Source: JBAVVD01 sp049697115 (GTDB lineage Bacteria > Acidobacteriota > Aminicenantia > Aminicenantales > UBA4085). Taken from it: a stretch of DNA of 52,566 nucleotides. Shown here piece after piece: positions 25,534 to 33,428 of this stretch. Location: NCBI GenBank assembly GCA_049697115.1, contig JBAVVD010000024.1, positions 1 to 52,566 of the forward strand, written 5' to 3'. Every line of letters starts with the position of its first letter. The first letter of the stretch is position 1. Below the pieces are notes generated by a model, which was not told the origin of the DNA, did not search any database, and saw only the letters and a program-made list of their open reading frames with translations. Position numbers and translations under genes: made by a program.

Positions 25534-25562
25534 ATAATACGGAAAGAAACCCACCCTGTCAA
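25534..25562 (-). promoter_or_regulatory. Near-consensus promoter of the hgc operon
   Basis: Read on the minus strand, TTGACA (25562-25557) is followed after exactly 17 bp by TATTAT (25539-25534). This is one mismatch from the sigma-70 consensus with ideal spacing. The predicted start lies near 25527, giving a leader of about 55 nt containing the tandem repeats. Such a strong core promoter implies control by a repressor or by the leader rather than by an activator. Confidence 0.7.
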
Positions 25563-25952
25563 GTTTTTTTCATCAAAGAGTCTGCGGTTTCTCATTCCCT
25601 GCAAAAGCTTTCGAAAGGACAGACCTTTATCACCGTTGTCCAAGGAAACATCCAATTATGTGCTGAGAATGGGGGGCACGGTGCCATTCCCCACCCAGGA
25701 CCCATTCTCACTATGCATCGAGAAAAAACACGAAAACGAGAAGCATTCGTTATCCACTCATGCCGGTTGGATGAGTACCGGTTGTACGGAGGGCCAGTTA
25801 TTCCTATAAAGGCTCAAGTTAAAACCGACAAACCGTTGCTTTGATTTATCGGAAACTTGATGATGCAAAACATCTCCTTAGGGAGTCTGATTTATCGCCT
25901 TATCATAGAGGCGGTTAATTTTTACGCAGCGGCGCATCCGAATAGGTGGGAA
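25563..25952. other. Intergenic region upstream of the hgc promoter with a palindromic repeat
   Basis: No gene is supported in this 390-bp gap. It contains the palindrome GGCACGGTGCC (25675-25685) nested in an inverted pair GAGAATGGG (25665-25673) and CCCATTCTC (25701-25709), which looks like a REP-type element. Open frames crossing the gap on the plus strand are antisense to the AbrB-like gene and have no protein-like composition. Confidence 0.45.
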
Positions 25953-26798
25953 CTACCAGAGATTCGCAACCAGGGAAACGGCCCCCCGGTTTAAGAGCCT
26001 GATCGCATTCGGTCTGCAGACGGTTCGGCAAACCCCACAGCCATAGCAGCGCCGCGGATCGATCTCGATTTTTTGGGTGGCGGCGCTGTAGCCGATGGCG
26101 CCGAACTGGCAGACCCGCATGCACTGCCTGCATCCGTTGCATAAGTCGGGCGAAGCCTGCCCGACGTACTCGGCCCGAAACATGACCGGGAATTGATGCG
26201 TCACCGTCGCCTGCATGGCCAGGCAATCCGCGCGGTCACAGTTGCAGACTCCGCCGATAAAAGGCGCGATGAAGGTCCAGACCGTATGGCAGAGTCCTTC
26301 GTGCTCATAACCGCGCATGGCGGCGAGGGTTTCCTCCTTGCTCAACATTTCCAGACCCTTGGTATGCGGCCCAGTGAGATAGGCCGCGTCGATTTCGCGG
26401 ATCAGCTTCGCCAGCTCGCCGCCGTTGGGCGCCAGGCTCAGGCCATAGCAGTACCTTTGCTCGGTGCCGAGGTTCACCTGCCGGCAGATGCAGGCAACCC
26501 GCACGGCCGAAGTCACAAAATCGAGGATCTGCTCGACCTCTTCGATCGGCACCACCTGGCCGAAATGAACTCTCTGCTGGCGCTTGACGAGGTTCGTGGT
26601 CAGTACGCGCCGGACAAAGCCGGGAGCCCGGTCAAGACGGTCGAGGGACTTAATCCCCTCCTTCTGTCTTTCGGGATGGAGGAAGAACTTCTTGATGAAA
26701 TTCCGCCGTCGCAGGTCGTTAAGCAGGTCATCGGAATAATTTTTCGCTTCGAGGTACCACTTTTTCCCCTCTCCGTGTTTATGGCAGAAATCGCACAT
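25953..26798 (-). CDS. Multi-cluster 4Fe-4S ferredoxin-like protein
   Basis: A 281-residue soluble iron-sulfur protein. It begins 'MCDFCHKHGEGKKWYLEAKN' and has a helical N-terminal half, then cysteine-rich spacing in the middle ('ACICRQ', 'QRYCYG', 'VCNCDRADCLAM'). A classical two-cluster ferredoxin domain sits at the end (residues about 225-270): 'CNGCRQCMRVCQFGAIGY' and 'CYGCGVCRTVCRPNAIRL'. The MCDFCHKHGEGKKWY-type family is found in strict anaerobes, without a known reaction to my knowledge. It lies upstream of the hgc operon in the same orientation but separated by its own 480-bp gap, so it need not be functionally linked, although it could supply electrons to HgcB. No signal peptide. 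Confidence 0.78.
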   Translation of the reverse strand: MCDFCHKHGEGKKWYLEAKNYSDDLLNDLRRRNFIKKFFLHPERQKEGIKSLDRLDRAPGFVRRVLTTNLVKRQQRVHFGQVVPIEEVEQILDFVTSAVRVACICRQVNLGTEQRYCYGLSLAPNGGELAKLIREIDAAYLTGPHTKGLEMLSKEETLAAMRGYEHEGLCHTVWTFIAPFIGGVCNCDRADCLAMQATVTHQFPVMFRAEYVGQASPDLCNGCRQCMRVCQFGAIGYSAATQKIEIDPRRCYGCGVCRTVCRPNAIRLLNRGAVSLVANLW

Positions 26799-27095
26799 TT
26801 TTTCTCTCTCTTTGAGAATTCAAGCCTGGCCACATTCTACGAGCCGTGCCGGCCCAAGTCAACTTGTTGAGGAACGGACGCGGGGCCGCCTCAGCCGTCC
26901 CCGGATGAATGAGGTGGCGGCGATGTGATTTGATGGGCAATAGCGGAGACGATTATCAGGTTAGAGTGCCTCTCGGACCGAGGATCGCGGGAAAGATTTG
27001 ATCAAAACGGAATTCCCAGGCACAATCCTTAGATGTCCAGATTTTCTTGACTGTCTCTCTTTCCTCTTCCTTCTGTCGGCTCTGCCGGATCGGCC

Positions 27096-27512
27096 TCACT
27101 CGCAGAAGATCCGGACCGTCTCCTTCCCTTCCACCTCTACGGTCAGATCATTGAGTTCAGTGAGGATATCCTCCAGGTCCTTGGCCGTTATCTTTGAGAA
27201 ATCCATATTGATGCCTTTCTCACGGAGGGCCTGGCTGACCTGGCCCTGGGCATGCTTGGGGATAAAGGCCGCCCACTTCAGGCCGGCCCGGATGAGCTTG
27301 GCCGGCACGCGGATATTAACTTTCTCCTGTTTTTCGCTGCCCGGCCCCGGTTCAACGAGGATGCGCAGATATTTAAAACCCGGCTTCTCAGAAGAGCTTT
27401 CTTTTGCCCCGGATTCAGGAGCAGAGACAGCCGCCAGAAGCTTCTCTGCCTCTTCCACGTTGATTTTCCCCTCAGCCAGCATTTCCAGAATTTTGCGGCG
27501 TTCTTCGTTCAT
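27096..27512 (-). CDS. SHOCT-like domain protein, partner of a DUF2089 regulator
   Basis: A 138-residue protein. The N-terminal 35 residues ('RRKILEMLAEGKINVEEAEKLLAAV') are a SHOCT/YvlB-like short helical hairpin. A middle beta segment 'FKYLRILVEPGPGSEKQEKVNIRVPAKLIRAGLKWA' and a C-terminal 'LNDLTVEVEGKETVRIFCE' follow. This arrangement is common in proteins encoded directly after DUF2089 transcription factors and related to LiaX/YvlB envelope-stress proteins. It starts 49 bp after the DUF2089 gene on the same strand; an AGGTT-type ribosome site precedes it. No signal peptide or membrane helix, so it is probably a cytoplasmic adaptor. Confidence 0.72.
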   Translation of the reverse strand: MNEERRKILEMLAEGKINVEEAEKLLAAVSAPESGAKESSSEKPGFKYLRILVEPGPGSEKQEKVNIRVPAKLIRAGLKWAAFIPKHAQGQVSQALREKGINMDFSKITAKDLEDILTELNDLTVEVEGKETVRIFCE

Positions 27513-27561
27513 GATGAACCTCCATTATGTAAAATCGATTAAAAATTCATTTTAAAAGGAA

Positions 27562-27930
27562 TCATGGCTGTCCTTTCAATTTATTGAGGGCTTCTTCGAC
27601 CTGGATCTCACCCCTCTCGAGCTGGGCCAGAATCTCCTGACGGGAAGAAGGAGGATTGACCTCGACAAACTCGAGCTGTCCGGCAATCCGATTCAGTCTG
27701 TTCTTCACCGTCGGGTAGCTGATGCCAAAGAGCTGCTCCATTTCCTTTATGGAGCCGTGGCAGCGGATAAAGGCCGTCACAAAAATCTGGTCTTCCATTG
27801 TCAGGCGGGCCAGGGGTGGAAGCTCGAAGCTACCCTCAATGGCAATATCCTTTTCTCTGATTTTTACCTTTTCTACCGTGAAAAGAACGCCTCTGGTAAT
27901 TCTTGTCAATTCCTGCCAATCTTGAGCCAT
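27562..27930 (-). CDS. DUF2089-family helix-turn-helix protein
   Basis: A 122-residue protein. 'EKVKIREKDIAIEGSFELPPLARLTMEDQIFVTAFIRCHGSIKEM' followed by 'LFGISYPTVKNRLNRI' is the DUF2089 pattern with a sigma-like helix-turn-helix. Its tail 'SSRQEILAQLERGEIQVEEALNKLKG' repeats the same short SHOCT-like hairpin found in its partner, which suggests pairing between the two. I chose ATG 27930 because GAGGTCT precedes it; the in-frame extension upstream falls in AT-rich DNA. It likely controls its own operon or envelope-stress genes. The very AT-rich divergent gap to 28186 probably holds the promoters. Confidence 0.78.
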   Translation of the reverse strand: MAQDWQELTRITRGVLFTVEKVKIREKDIAIEGSFELPPLARLTMEDQIFVTAFIRCHGSIKEMEQLFGISYPTVKNRLNRIAGQLEFVEVNPPSSRQEILAQLERGEIQVEEALNKLKGQP

Positions 27931-28185
27931 TTTAGACCTCACATTAATTTCTCTAATATTAGATACCATAATATATTGATATTATCAAGTCTTTCTTTAA
28001 ATTAATTAATATTTTTTAGCTCTAAAATTGATTTATTTAATATAAATGTATTTTTTATTCCTTAAATTCACTTTTAAACGCCTCGCCGGAAGAAAGATTG
28101 AGAATGAATTTTTTCTATGATATAAGCTTTAATATTCGCTAATGTATGTCGAAATCTTTAAACCGCAATCATAAGGAGAGATTTC

Positions 28186-29274
28186 ATGGCCACGTTTGAA
28201 GGAGTAAAGTGGGCCTCCAGACAGATGCGTTATCTTCTTACCGAAAAACAGTTTGACCTGTTTGAGGCCGATGCCAAGGTCTTTTCAATCTCCCGCTCGA
28301 TTCATTACGGTTTATTCCTGACTTTTGAAGGCATCCGCTTTTTCTGCAGGAAGAACGCCAAGGGCAGCCTGGAAGTCATGCTCCTCAACTGGGATAAAAA
28401 CCTTGAACGCCTTCAGAAAGGCATCGCCTTCAATCTCAGCCGCGACCAGCAGCTTCTTGTCCCTTCGGTCGAGGAAATGGAAGCGGTCTTCATCCACCGC
28501 TACTTCAAAGATCCTTCCATGCGGAATTTTCTGGAGGAAATGGCGGATATGGAGGCACAGGGCTATCTGCGGCCTTTCACTGTGGATGAAGAGCAGTCCA
28601 TCGGCGTCACCTTCCCGGCTGAACCTTCCATCCGCGCTTCGGCCTGCCGCTATGAGCGCTATCTGGGGGAGCCTTTCTGCGGCGTCGTTGTTCCCCACAT
28701 GGTCCGGGCCGTGGGAGCCAATCAGACGGGATGTCTCAAGCTGGGCATTAATTACGTCATGAGCGTGAAGGCCGTGGATGAGGCCAGGAAAATCTGCCCG
28801 GAAGCGGCTTCCGCCCTCTTTCTCGATGACAACCCCGGGGCTGCGCTTGAAGACCGGTTCATCACCGAGTGGGACTCTTCCTGCTGCCTCTTCGGATTCC
28901 GCGACGGGACGGTCGTCAAGATCCCGGAGAGCCCGCTCATTCTTCCCTCAGTGACAATCATCGGGATAGTCGCCATTCTGAAGACCATGGGCGTCCCTAT
29001 CCAGGAGCGGAACCTCACCTACGGGGAGCTCCTGACAAAAGTCCAGACCAATGAGCTGGTGGCCGCCTGCAGTGTGGGTACGGCCGGAATTCTCCACCGC
29101 TGCCAGAAATTCGTTCTTGTGGATAAAAAAAATGCGGCCATCGCCGAGCATCATCCGGATACGTCACATCCCCTCTATCACAAGCTCGGAGAGGCCAGAG
29201 AATACTACTGGAATATTTATAAAGGAAAGGTGAAAGTGCCGGCCGGCCTGAAGCTTTTTAAATATACTTTATAG
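28186..29274 (+). CDS. Aminotransferase class IV (branched-chain aminotransferase-like) protein
   Basis: A 362-residue cytoplasmic protein with the two-lobed class IV PLP-enzyme fold. The probable Schiff-base lysine lies in 'GCLKLGINYVMSVKAVDEAR', equivalent to 'VKxGxNYA' of IlvE-type enzymes. The cofactor-phosphate region is 'ESPLILPSVTIIGIVAILKTMGVPIQERNLTYGEL', and 'AACSVGTAGILHRCQKF' replaces the usual 'CGTAA' loop. The N-terminal half is divergent from canonical branched-chain aminotransferases, so the substrate is uncertain; it may use a D-amino acid or aminodeoxychorismate-like substrate, or may be non-catalytic. It is monocistronic, beginning at ATG 28186 after AAGGAGAGA. Confidence 0.7.
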   Translation: MATFEGVKWASRQMRYLLTEKQFDLFEADAKVFSISRSIHYGLFLTFEGIRFFCRKNAKGSLEVMLLNWDKNLERLQKGIAFNLSRDQQLLVPSVEEMEAVFIHRYFKDPSMRNFLEEMADMEAQGYLRPFTVDEEQSIGVTFPAEPSIRASACRYERYLGEPFCGVVVPHMVRAVGANQTGCLKLGINYVMSVKAVDEARKICPEAASALFLDDNPGAALEDRFITEWDSSCCLFGFRDGTVVKIPESPLILPSVTIIGIVAILKTMGVPIQERNLTYGELLTKVQTNELVAACSVGTAGILHRCQKFVLVDKKNAAIAEHHPDTSHPLYHKLGEAREYYWNIYKGKVKVPAGLKLFKYTL

Positions 29275-29323
29275 CCGGCGGGAAATCTGAATGCCCGCTG
29301 GAACTTTCATCATTCGTGTTTTC

Positions 29324-30352
29324 TTATTTAAGGCCCAGGACTTTCCCCAGCCAGTTCACCGCAAAGTGAAGAGGCAGAGAAATGCCTATGCTTGGAGAAA
29401 CTCTGAATTTATACACATAAGGAATCTCTTTAATGCTGTCATTCACATACCCCTCTTTGAATCCCTCCCTCGGCTCGCCAATTTTTCCAATCTCGAGGAA
29501 TAGCACATTCAAAGAAATATAAGTCAAATCGTAGCCCACGCCCAGATATATTCTGTCCACAGTCCGTTGAGACAGCCCGACGCCAAAATCGAAATGGATT
29601 CTTCGGCAGGTCCACAGGTCGCTGGACTCCGGCTCAAACCCTTTGAAAGGATAGAATGCCCCGTAAAACAACAGAATCGGCCTGTACACGTCATCCCTGA
29701 GAATCGATCTTTTCTCGTCCGTGGGATTCGCGTAATCGATCATATACTCCGTTTCTTCCTGAAAAGGAAAGAGGATCCCCAGATGGACTCCGAAATAATA
29801 TCTCTCATAGGTCTGGAACGTTTTTCTGAAGACCTCAATCCCCTCTTCTTCACTGCGGACACCATCTTTTAATTTCTTTCGTGAGATGGCGATTGCATAT
29901 TCCGTGCCGTCTTCGCTGAGATTGACTTCTTCCAATTTTCTCAAGTGCCATTCTCCACTTATGGGCATTTTTGCGGCCGGTGCCCCCCAGATCGGTATGG
30001 ATATACGTTCCCGTTTCTTGGTCTCGACCTTAAATGCGTATTCATATTTTAACGGCTCCTGATAAAACAAATAGATTGCGATTCTTGTTCCTTTCTCATA
30101 TTTTCTATTCAAATCCACTCTCGGAGAATGACAATCGGCATTTCTGTTTTCCTGCACAATATTGCCGGCTCTTTTCTTTATCTCATCACAATCCATTTCT
30201 CGCTCAAAAGTGAATACAATGGCTCCATCGCAGGTGATGACGATTCCAAGAAAAGGGCTCTTTCCGGGCTTTCTATCGGAATCCATTTCCGAGGACTTCA
30301 TGAAACTGACAGTTCCTGCAAGAACAGCCAATAAAAATATCCATTTTTTCAT
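29324..30352 (-). CDS. Exported protein of unknown function
   Basis: I do not recognise this 342-residue protein. It begins with a signal peptide ('MKKWIFLLAVLAGTVSFMKS'), followed by a mixed domain with several charged strands ('GTRIAIYLFYQEPLKYEYAFKVETKKRER'). The C-terminal half has alternating aromatic/hydrophobic strands ('YYFGVHLGILFPF', 'IYLGVGYDLTYISLNVLFLEIG', 'FRVSPSIGISLPLHFAVNW') that look like an outer-membrane barrel or surface beta domain. The start ATG 30352 follows GGAGGGGG; the seven extra upstream codons would encode the ribosome site itself. Upstream lies a REP-like element rather than another gene. Location is probably periplasm or outer membrane. Confidence 0.65.
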   Translation of the reverse strand: MKKWIFLLAVLAGTVSFMKSSEMDSDRKPGKSPFLGIVITCDGAIVFTFEREMDCDEIKKRAGNIVQENRNADCHSPRVDLNRKYEKGTRIAIYLFYQEPLKYEYAFKVETKKRERISIPIWGAPAAKMPISGEWHLRKLEEVNLSEDGTEYAIAISRKKLKDGVRSEEEGIEVFRKTFQTYERYYFGVHLGILFPFQEETEYMIDYANPTDEKRSILRDDVYRPILLFYGAFYPFKGFEPESSDLWTCRRIHFDFGVGLSQRTVDRIYLGVGYDLTYISLNVLFLEIGKIGEPREGFKEGYVNDSIKEIPYVYKFRVSPSIGISLPLHFAVNWLGKVLGLK

Positions 30353-30379
30353 TCCCCCTCCTTTCGCTTTCAAAGAAAT

Positions 30380-30452
30380 GGGGACACAATACCTATTTCC
30401 CTTTTATGAAATATTTAGGAAATGGGTATTGTTTCTCCAATTTTATGTCCCC
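30380..30452. repeat. REP/MITE-like imperfect palindrome
   Basis: CAATACCTATTTCC at 30387-30400 pairs with 30418-30431 (13 of 14 positions). The outer GGGGACA at 30380-30386 is mirrored by TGTCCCC at 30446-30452. The right arm carries a 14-bp insertion. The GGGGACA...TGTCCCC ends resemble short dispersed palindromes mobilised by RAYT transposases. It lies between divergent genes and could form a strong cruciform or hairpin. Confidence 0.6.
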
Positions 30453-30679
30453 AATTTTAATCCCATTTAAACACTTGTAATTAATTTTGCAAAAAGATTG
30501 GGAAAATTGCAATAGATTTGATAGCATCCCAAATTCCGTGATACATTTTTTAATTATAAAGTGGGTGGCACGGTGACAGCCGAATCTTCATCCCCCTGAA
30601 TGCAAGAAGTATTGAAAAATCTTCATTTTTTTTATAAATTAGATAACTCAAACATGAATTCTTTTTCTCGAGAAGGCCC

Positions 30680-33325
30680 ATGAAAAATCTTCTGGCATCT
30701 ACTCTGGCAATTATTCTCTTATTCGGCGCGGCCGCACCGGCCCGGGTAAAGCCCGACGGATATCGCGCCTGGGAACATGTGAAAGTCCTTGCTTCCGACG
30801 AGCTGAAAGGCCGAAAGTCCGGCACACCCGAATACAGGAAGGCGGCGGAATACGTGGCCGCTCAAATGAAAGAGTACGGCCTCCAGCCCGGCGGTGAAAA
30901 CGGCACCTGGTTCCAGGAGGTTCCTCTGAAGAACTGGAGAGATTTCGAGCCGCCCATCCGACTGGAGATCGTCGCACCTCAAAGACGCGTCTATTTTGCC
31001 GGCCGAGGCCGCGATTTCATGCCGGTTGTGGGAACCGGCTCCGGAATCGTCCGGGGACAGCCCGTGTTTGGGGGCTACGGCATCGTCTCGGAAAAGCACG
31101 ATTGGAACGACTATGAAAATATGGAACTAAAAGGAAGGATTGTTCTCTTTCTGCCCGATTCCCCCACGCGGATAGATCCAGAATCTCAAAAAGAGTGGAC
31201 TCTGGAAAAAAAGATCAAAACCGCCGTAACAAAAGGAGCCGCAGGAGCCATAGTGATGGATGTCGCCACTTCAGAGGTTCAGCGGCGCAGGGTCAGATTT
31301 TTAACTCTGGAACCGGGCACCTGCCCCGAAGGATTTGTCGTCATTCAGGCCGGACGGAATTTTCTGGATGACCTTTTTTACCTGGCCAAGAAAAGCTGGA
31401 AGGACCCGGTCAGTAAAATCCTCAGAGAAGAAAAACCTCATCCGGTGACTCTGGAAGCCTCCATCGAAATGGAGGTTCATTTTGTCGCCGAAGAGAGAAC
31501 GGCCTCCAATGTCTTCGGCCGGCTGCCGGGCCGGGATCCCCGACTTCAAAATGAATACATCATTCTCGGCGGACATCTGGACCATCTGGGCACAGGAATG
31601 GACGGGTTTATTTATAATGGCGCTGACGACAATGCGGCTTCGGCGGCGGTGATTCTGGAGACGGCACGGGTGCTGGCGGCCAATAAAACCAAACTGGCCA
31701 GGACCATTGTTTTCGCCTGTTGGGCGGCAGAGGAAATCGGTTATCAGGGCTCAGGGTATTACACGCAGCACCCTCTTTACCCTCTCGAGAAAACCGCCGT
31801 CTACATGAATATGGACATGGTCGGGATGGGAGACTCCGACCTCCTCATCGGCGGAATGTACGAGTTCTCTGACTTCTTCGATATCGTCAAAGCCGGTCTG
31901 GACGAAGATACACAGAAGAAGCTCCGGAGCCGGCTGAACTATAGAAGCTCGGACCACATCAGTTTCTGGAACAAGGGAGTCACCTCATTCAGCCTGAGGA
32001 CAGGCGGTCTCCCGACCCATAAACTCGACGACGAACATCCCGAGTATCACCATCCTGGAGACATGGCCGAGCTGATCGACCCGGAACTGCTCCGTCTGGC
32101 CGCCCAGTATCATCATGACGCGCTCATCCACCTGGCCAACAGCTCCGCCAATCTCCTCGATCCCAAACACCGCATCCTCTTCATCCACAAAGACGCCGCT
32201 GTTGCGGACCTCCACTGCGACACCATCGACCGGTATGTATCCGGGGCCGACCTGAGCAAGGACAATGCGACGGGCCACATCGATATTCCCAAACTGAAAC
32301 GCGGGGGCGTCGACCTCCAAGTCTTCGCCTGCTATGTGGCCGCACCGTCAGATGAGCTCCAAAAATTTCAGGCCGCCAAACGGGCCTTCGACCAGATCGA
32401 AGGCATTTACAGACTCGTCGACGAGAACCCCGAAGACCTGGCCGTCGTTCAATCCTACGAAGATTTCCAGAAAATTTTCCGGAACGGAAAAACGGGAATT
32501 CTCATCGCCATTGAAGGCGGCTACGCCATCGAAAGCGACCTGAGCCTGCTCAGCGCCTTCCACAGGGCCGGCGTAAGGCTCATGACACTGACGCACTGGA
32601 CTCACACCGACTGGGCCGACGCCTCAGGTGATCCAGAGCCCGTATTCGGCGGGTTGACTGAACTCGGGGAAAAAGTGGTCAAAGAAATGAACCGGCTGGG
32701 GATGATCATAGACGTCTCCCACGCCCATGATGAAACCTTCTGGGATGTCATCAAAATCTCCAGCGCCCCGATTGTGGCCTCGCATTCCTGCTGCCGGGCC
32801 CTTTCCGACCACCACAGGAATTTATCCGATGAGATGCTCAAAGCCCTGGCCAAAAACGGCGGCGTCATCGGGATCAATTTTATGCCCGGATTCCTGAACG
32901 TCGAACACGAAAAAATGCGGAATGCACTGATGGCCGAGCTTGTAAAAAAGTACGGCCTTCCCGCCGACTATCAGGAAATCATGAGAGCGGATCCGAAGCG
33001 AAGGCAAGAATTCTTCAAAGAATTCAGAGTCCGGTTGGAAGAGCGGAAAAAAACCTTGCCTCCGGTCAATGTCAAGACGCTTGTGGATCATATCGACCAT
33101 GTTGTTAAAATCACAGGAAGCACAGACCATGTCGGGCTGGGCTCGGACTTTGACGGAATCTCTTCCACACCCATCGGCCTGGCGAATATCGGATACCTGC
33201 CCAATATCACGCTGGAGCTGGCGGCCAGGGGATATACGGAAGCGGACATCAAGAAAATACTCGGCGGAAACTTCCTCCGCGTCGTCAAAGCCGTCTGCGG
33301 CGGAGACAGAGGGACCCACCCGTAA
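30680..33325 (+). CDS. Fused M28 aminopeptidase and M19 membrane-dipeptidase
   Basis: An 881-residue exported protein (signal peptide 1-21) joining two zinc peptidases. Residues about 25-490 are an M28 aminopeptidase with an inserted PA-like domain (about 130-260). Zinc ligands are visible in 'GGHLDHLGTG', 'NGADDNAAS', 'WAAEEIGYQGSG', 'MNMDMVGMGD' and 'HPEYHHPGDM'. Residues about 505-875 are an M19 (renal dipeptidase) barrel with HxD in 'ADLHCDTID' (His512, Asp514), Glu in 'AIEGGYAI', His in 'VASHSCCRALSDHHRN', and Asp in 'GLGSDFDG'. All metal ligands look intact in both halves. The product could remove N-terminal residues and then split the final dipeptide. One continuous frame; start ATG 30680. 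Confidence 0.9.
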   Translation: MKNLLASTLAIILLFGAAAPARVKPDGYRAWEHVKVLASDELKGRKSGTPEYRKAAEYVAAQMKEYGLQPGGENGTWFQEVPLKNWRDFEPPIRLEIVAPQRRVYFAGRGRDFMPVVGTGSGIVRGQPVFGGYGIVSEKHDWNDYENMELKGRIVLFLPDSPTRIDPESQKEWTLEKKIKTAVTKGAAGAIVMDVATSEVQRRRVRFLTLEPGTCPEGFVVIQAGRNFLDDLFYLAKKSWKDPVSKILREEKPHPVTLEASIEMEVHFVAEERTASNVFGRLPGRDPRLQNEYIILGGHLDHLGTGMDGFIYNGADDNAASAAVILETARVLAANKTKLARTIVFACWAAEEIGYQGSGYYTQHPLYPLEKTAVYMNMDMVGMGDSDLLIGGMYEFSDFFDIVKAGLDEDTQKKLRSRLNYRSSDHISFWNKGVTSFSLRTGGLPTHKLDDEHPEYHHPGDMAELIDPELLRLAAQYHHDALIHLANSSANLLDPKHRILFIHKDAAVADLHCDTIDRYVSGADLSKDNATGHIDIPKLKRGGVDLQVFACYVAAPSDELQKFQAAKRAFDQIEGIYRLVDENPEDLAVVQSYEDFQKIFRNGKTGILIAIEGGYAIESDLSLLSAFHRAGVRLMTLTHWTHTDWADASGDPEPVFGGLTELGEKVVKEMNRLGMIIDVSHAHDETFWDVIKISSAPIVASHSCCRALSDHHRNLSDEMLKALAKNGGVIGINFMPGFLNVEHEKMRNALMAELVKKYGLPADYQEIMRADPKRRQEFFKEFRVRLEERKKTLPPVNVKTLVDHIDHVVKITGSTDHVGLGSDFDGISSTPIGLANIGYLPNITLELAARGYTEADIKKILGGNFLRVVKAVCGGDRGTHP

Positions 33326-33428
33326 AAATCCAATTTCCAGACCGGTCGGATTCTGCCGCTCTCATTCCTCAAGCTTTTTTTTATGAACCTGATATTTCGA
33401 GGGCTGTTCCGGTGCAGTCAGAATCCCT

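Noticed and set aside
25197..25844. Plus-strand frame covering the AbrB-like gene and the hgc promoter region
   Set aside because: It is antisense to a recognisable gene and crosses a promoter, tandem repeats and a palindrome; no protein-like pattern.
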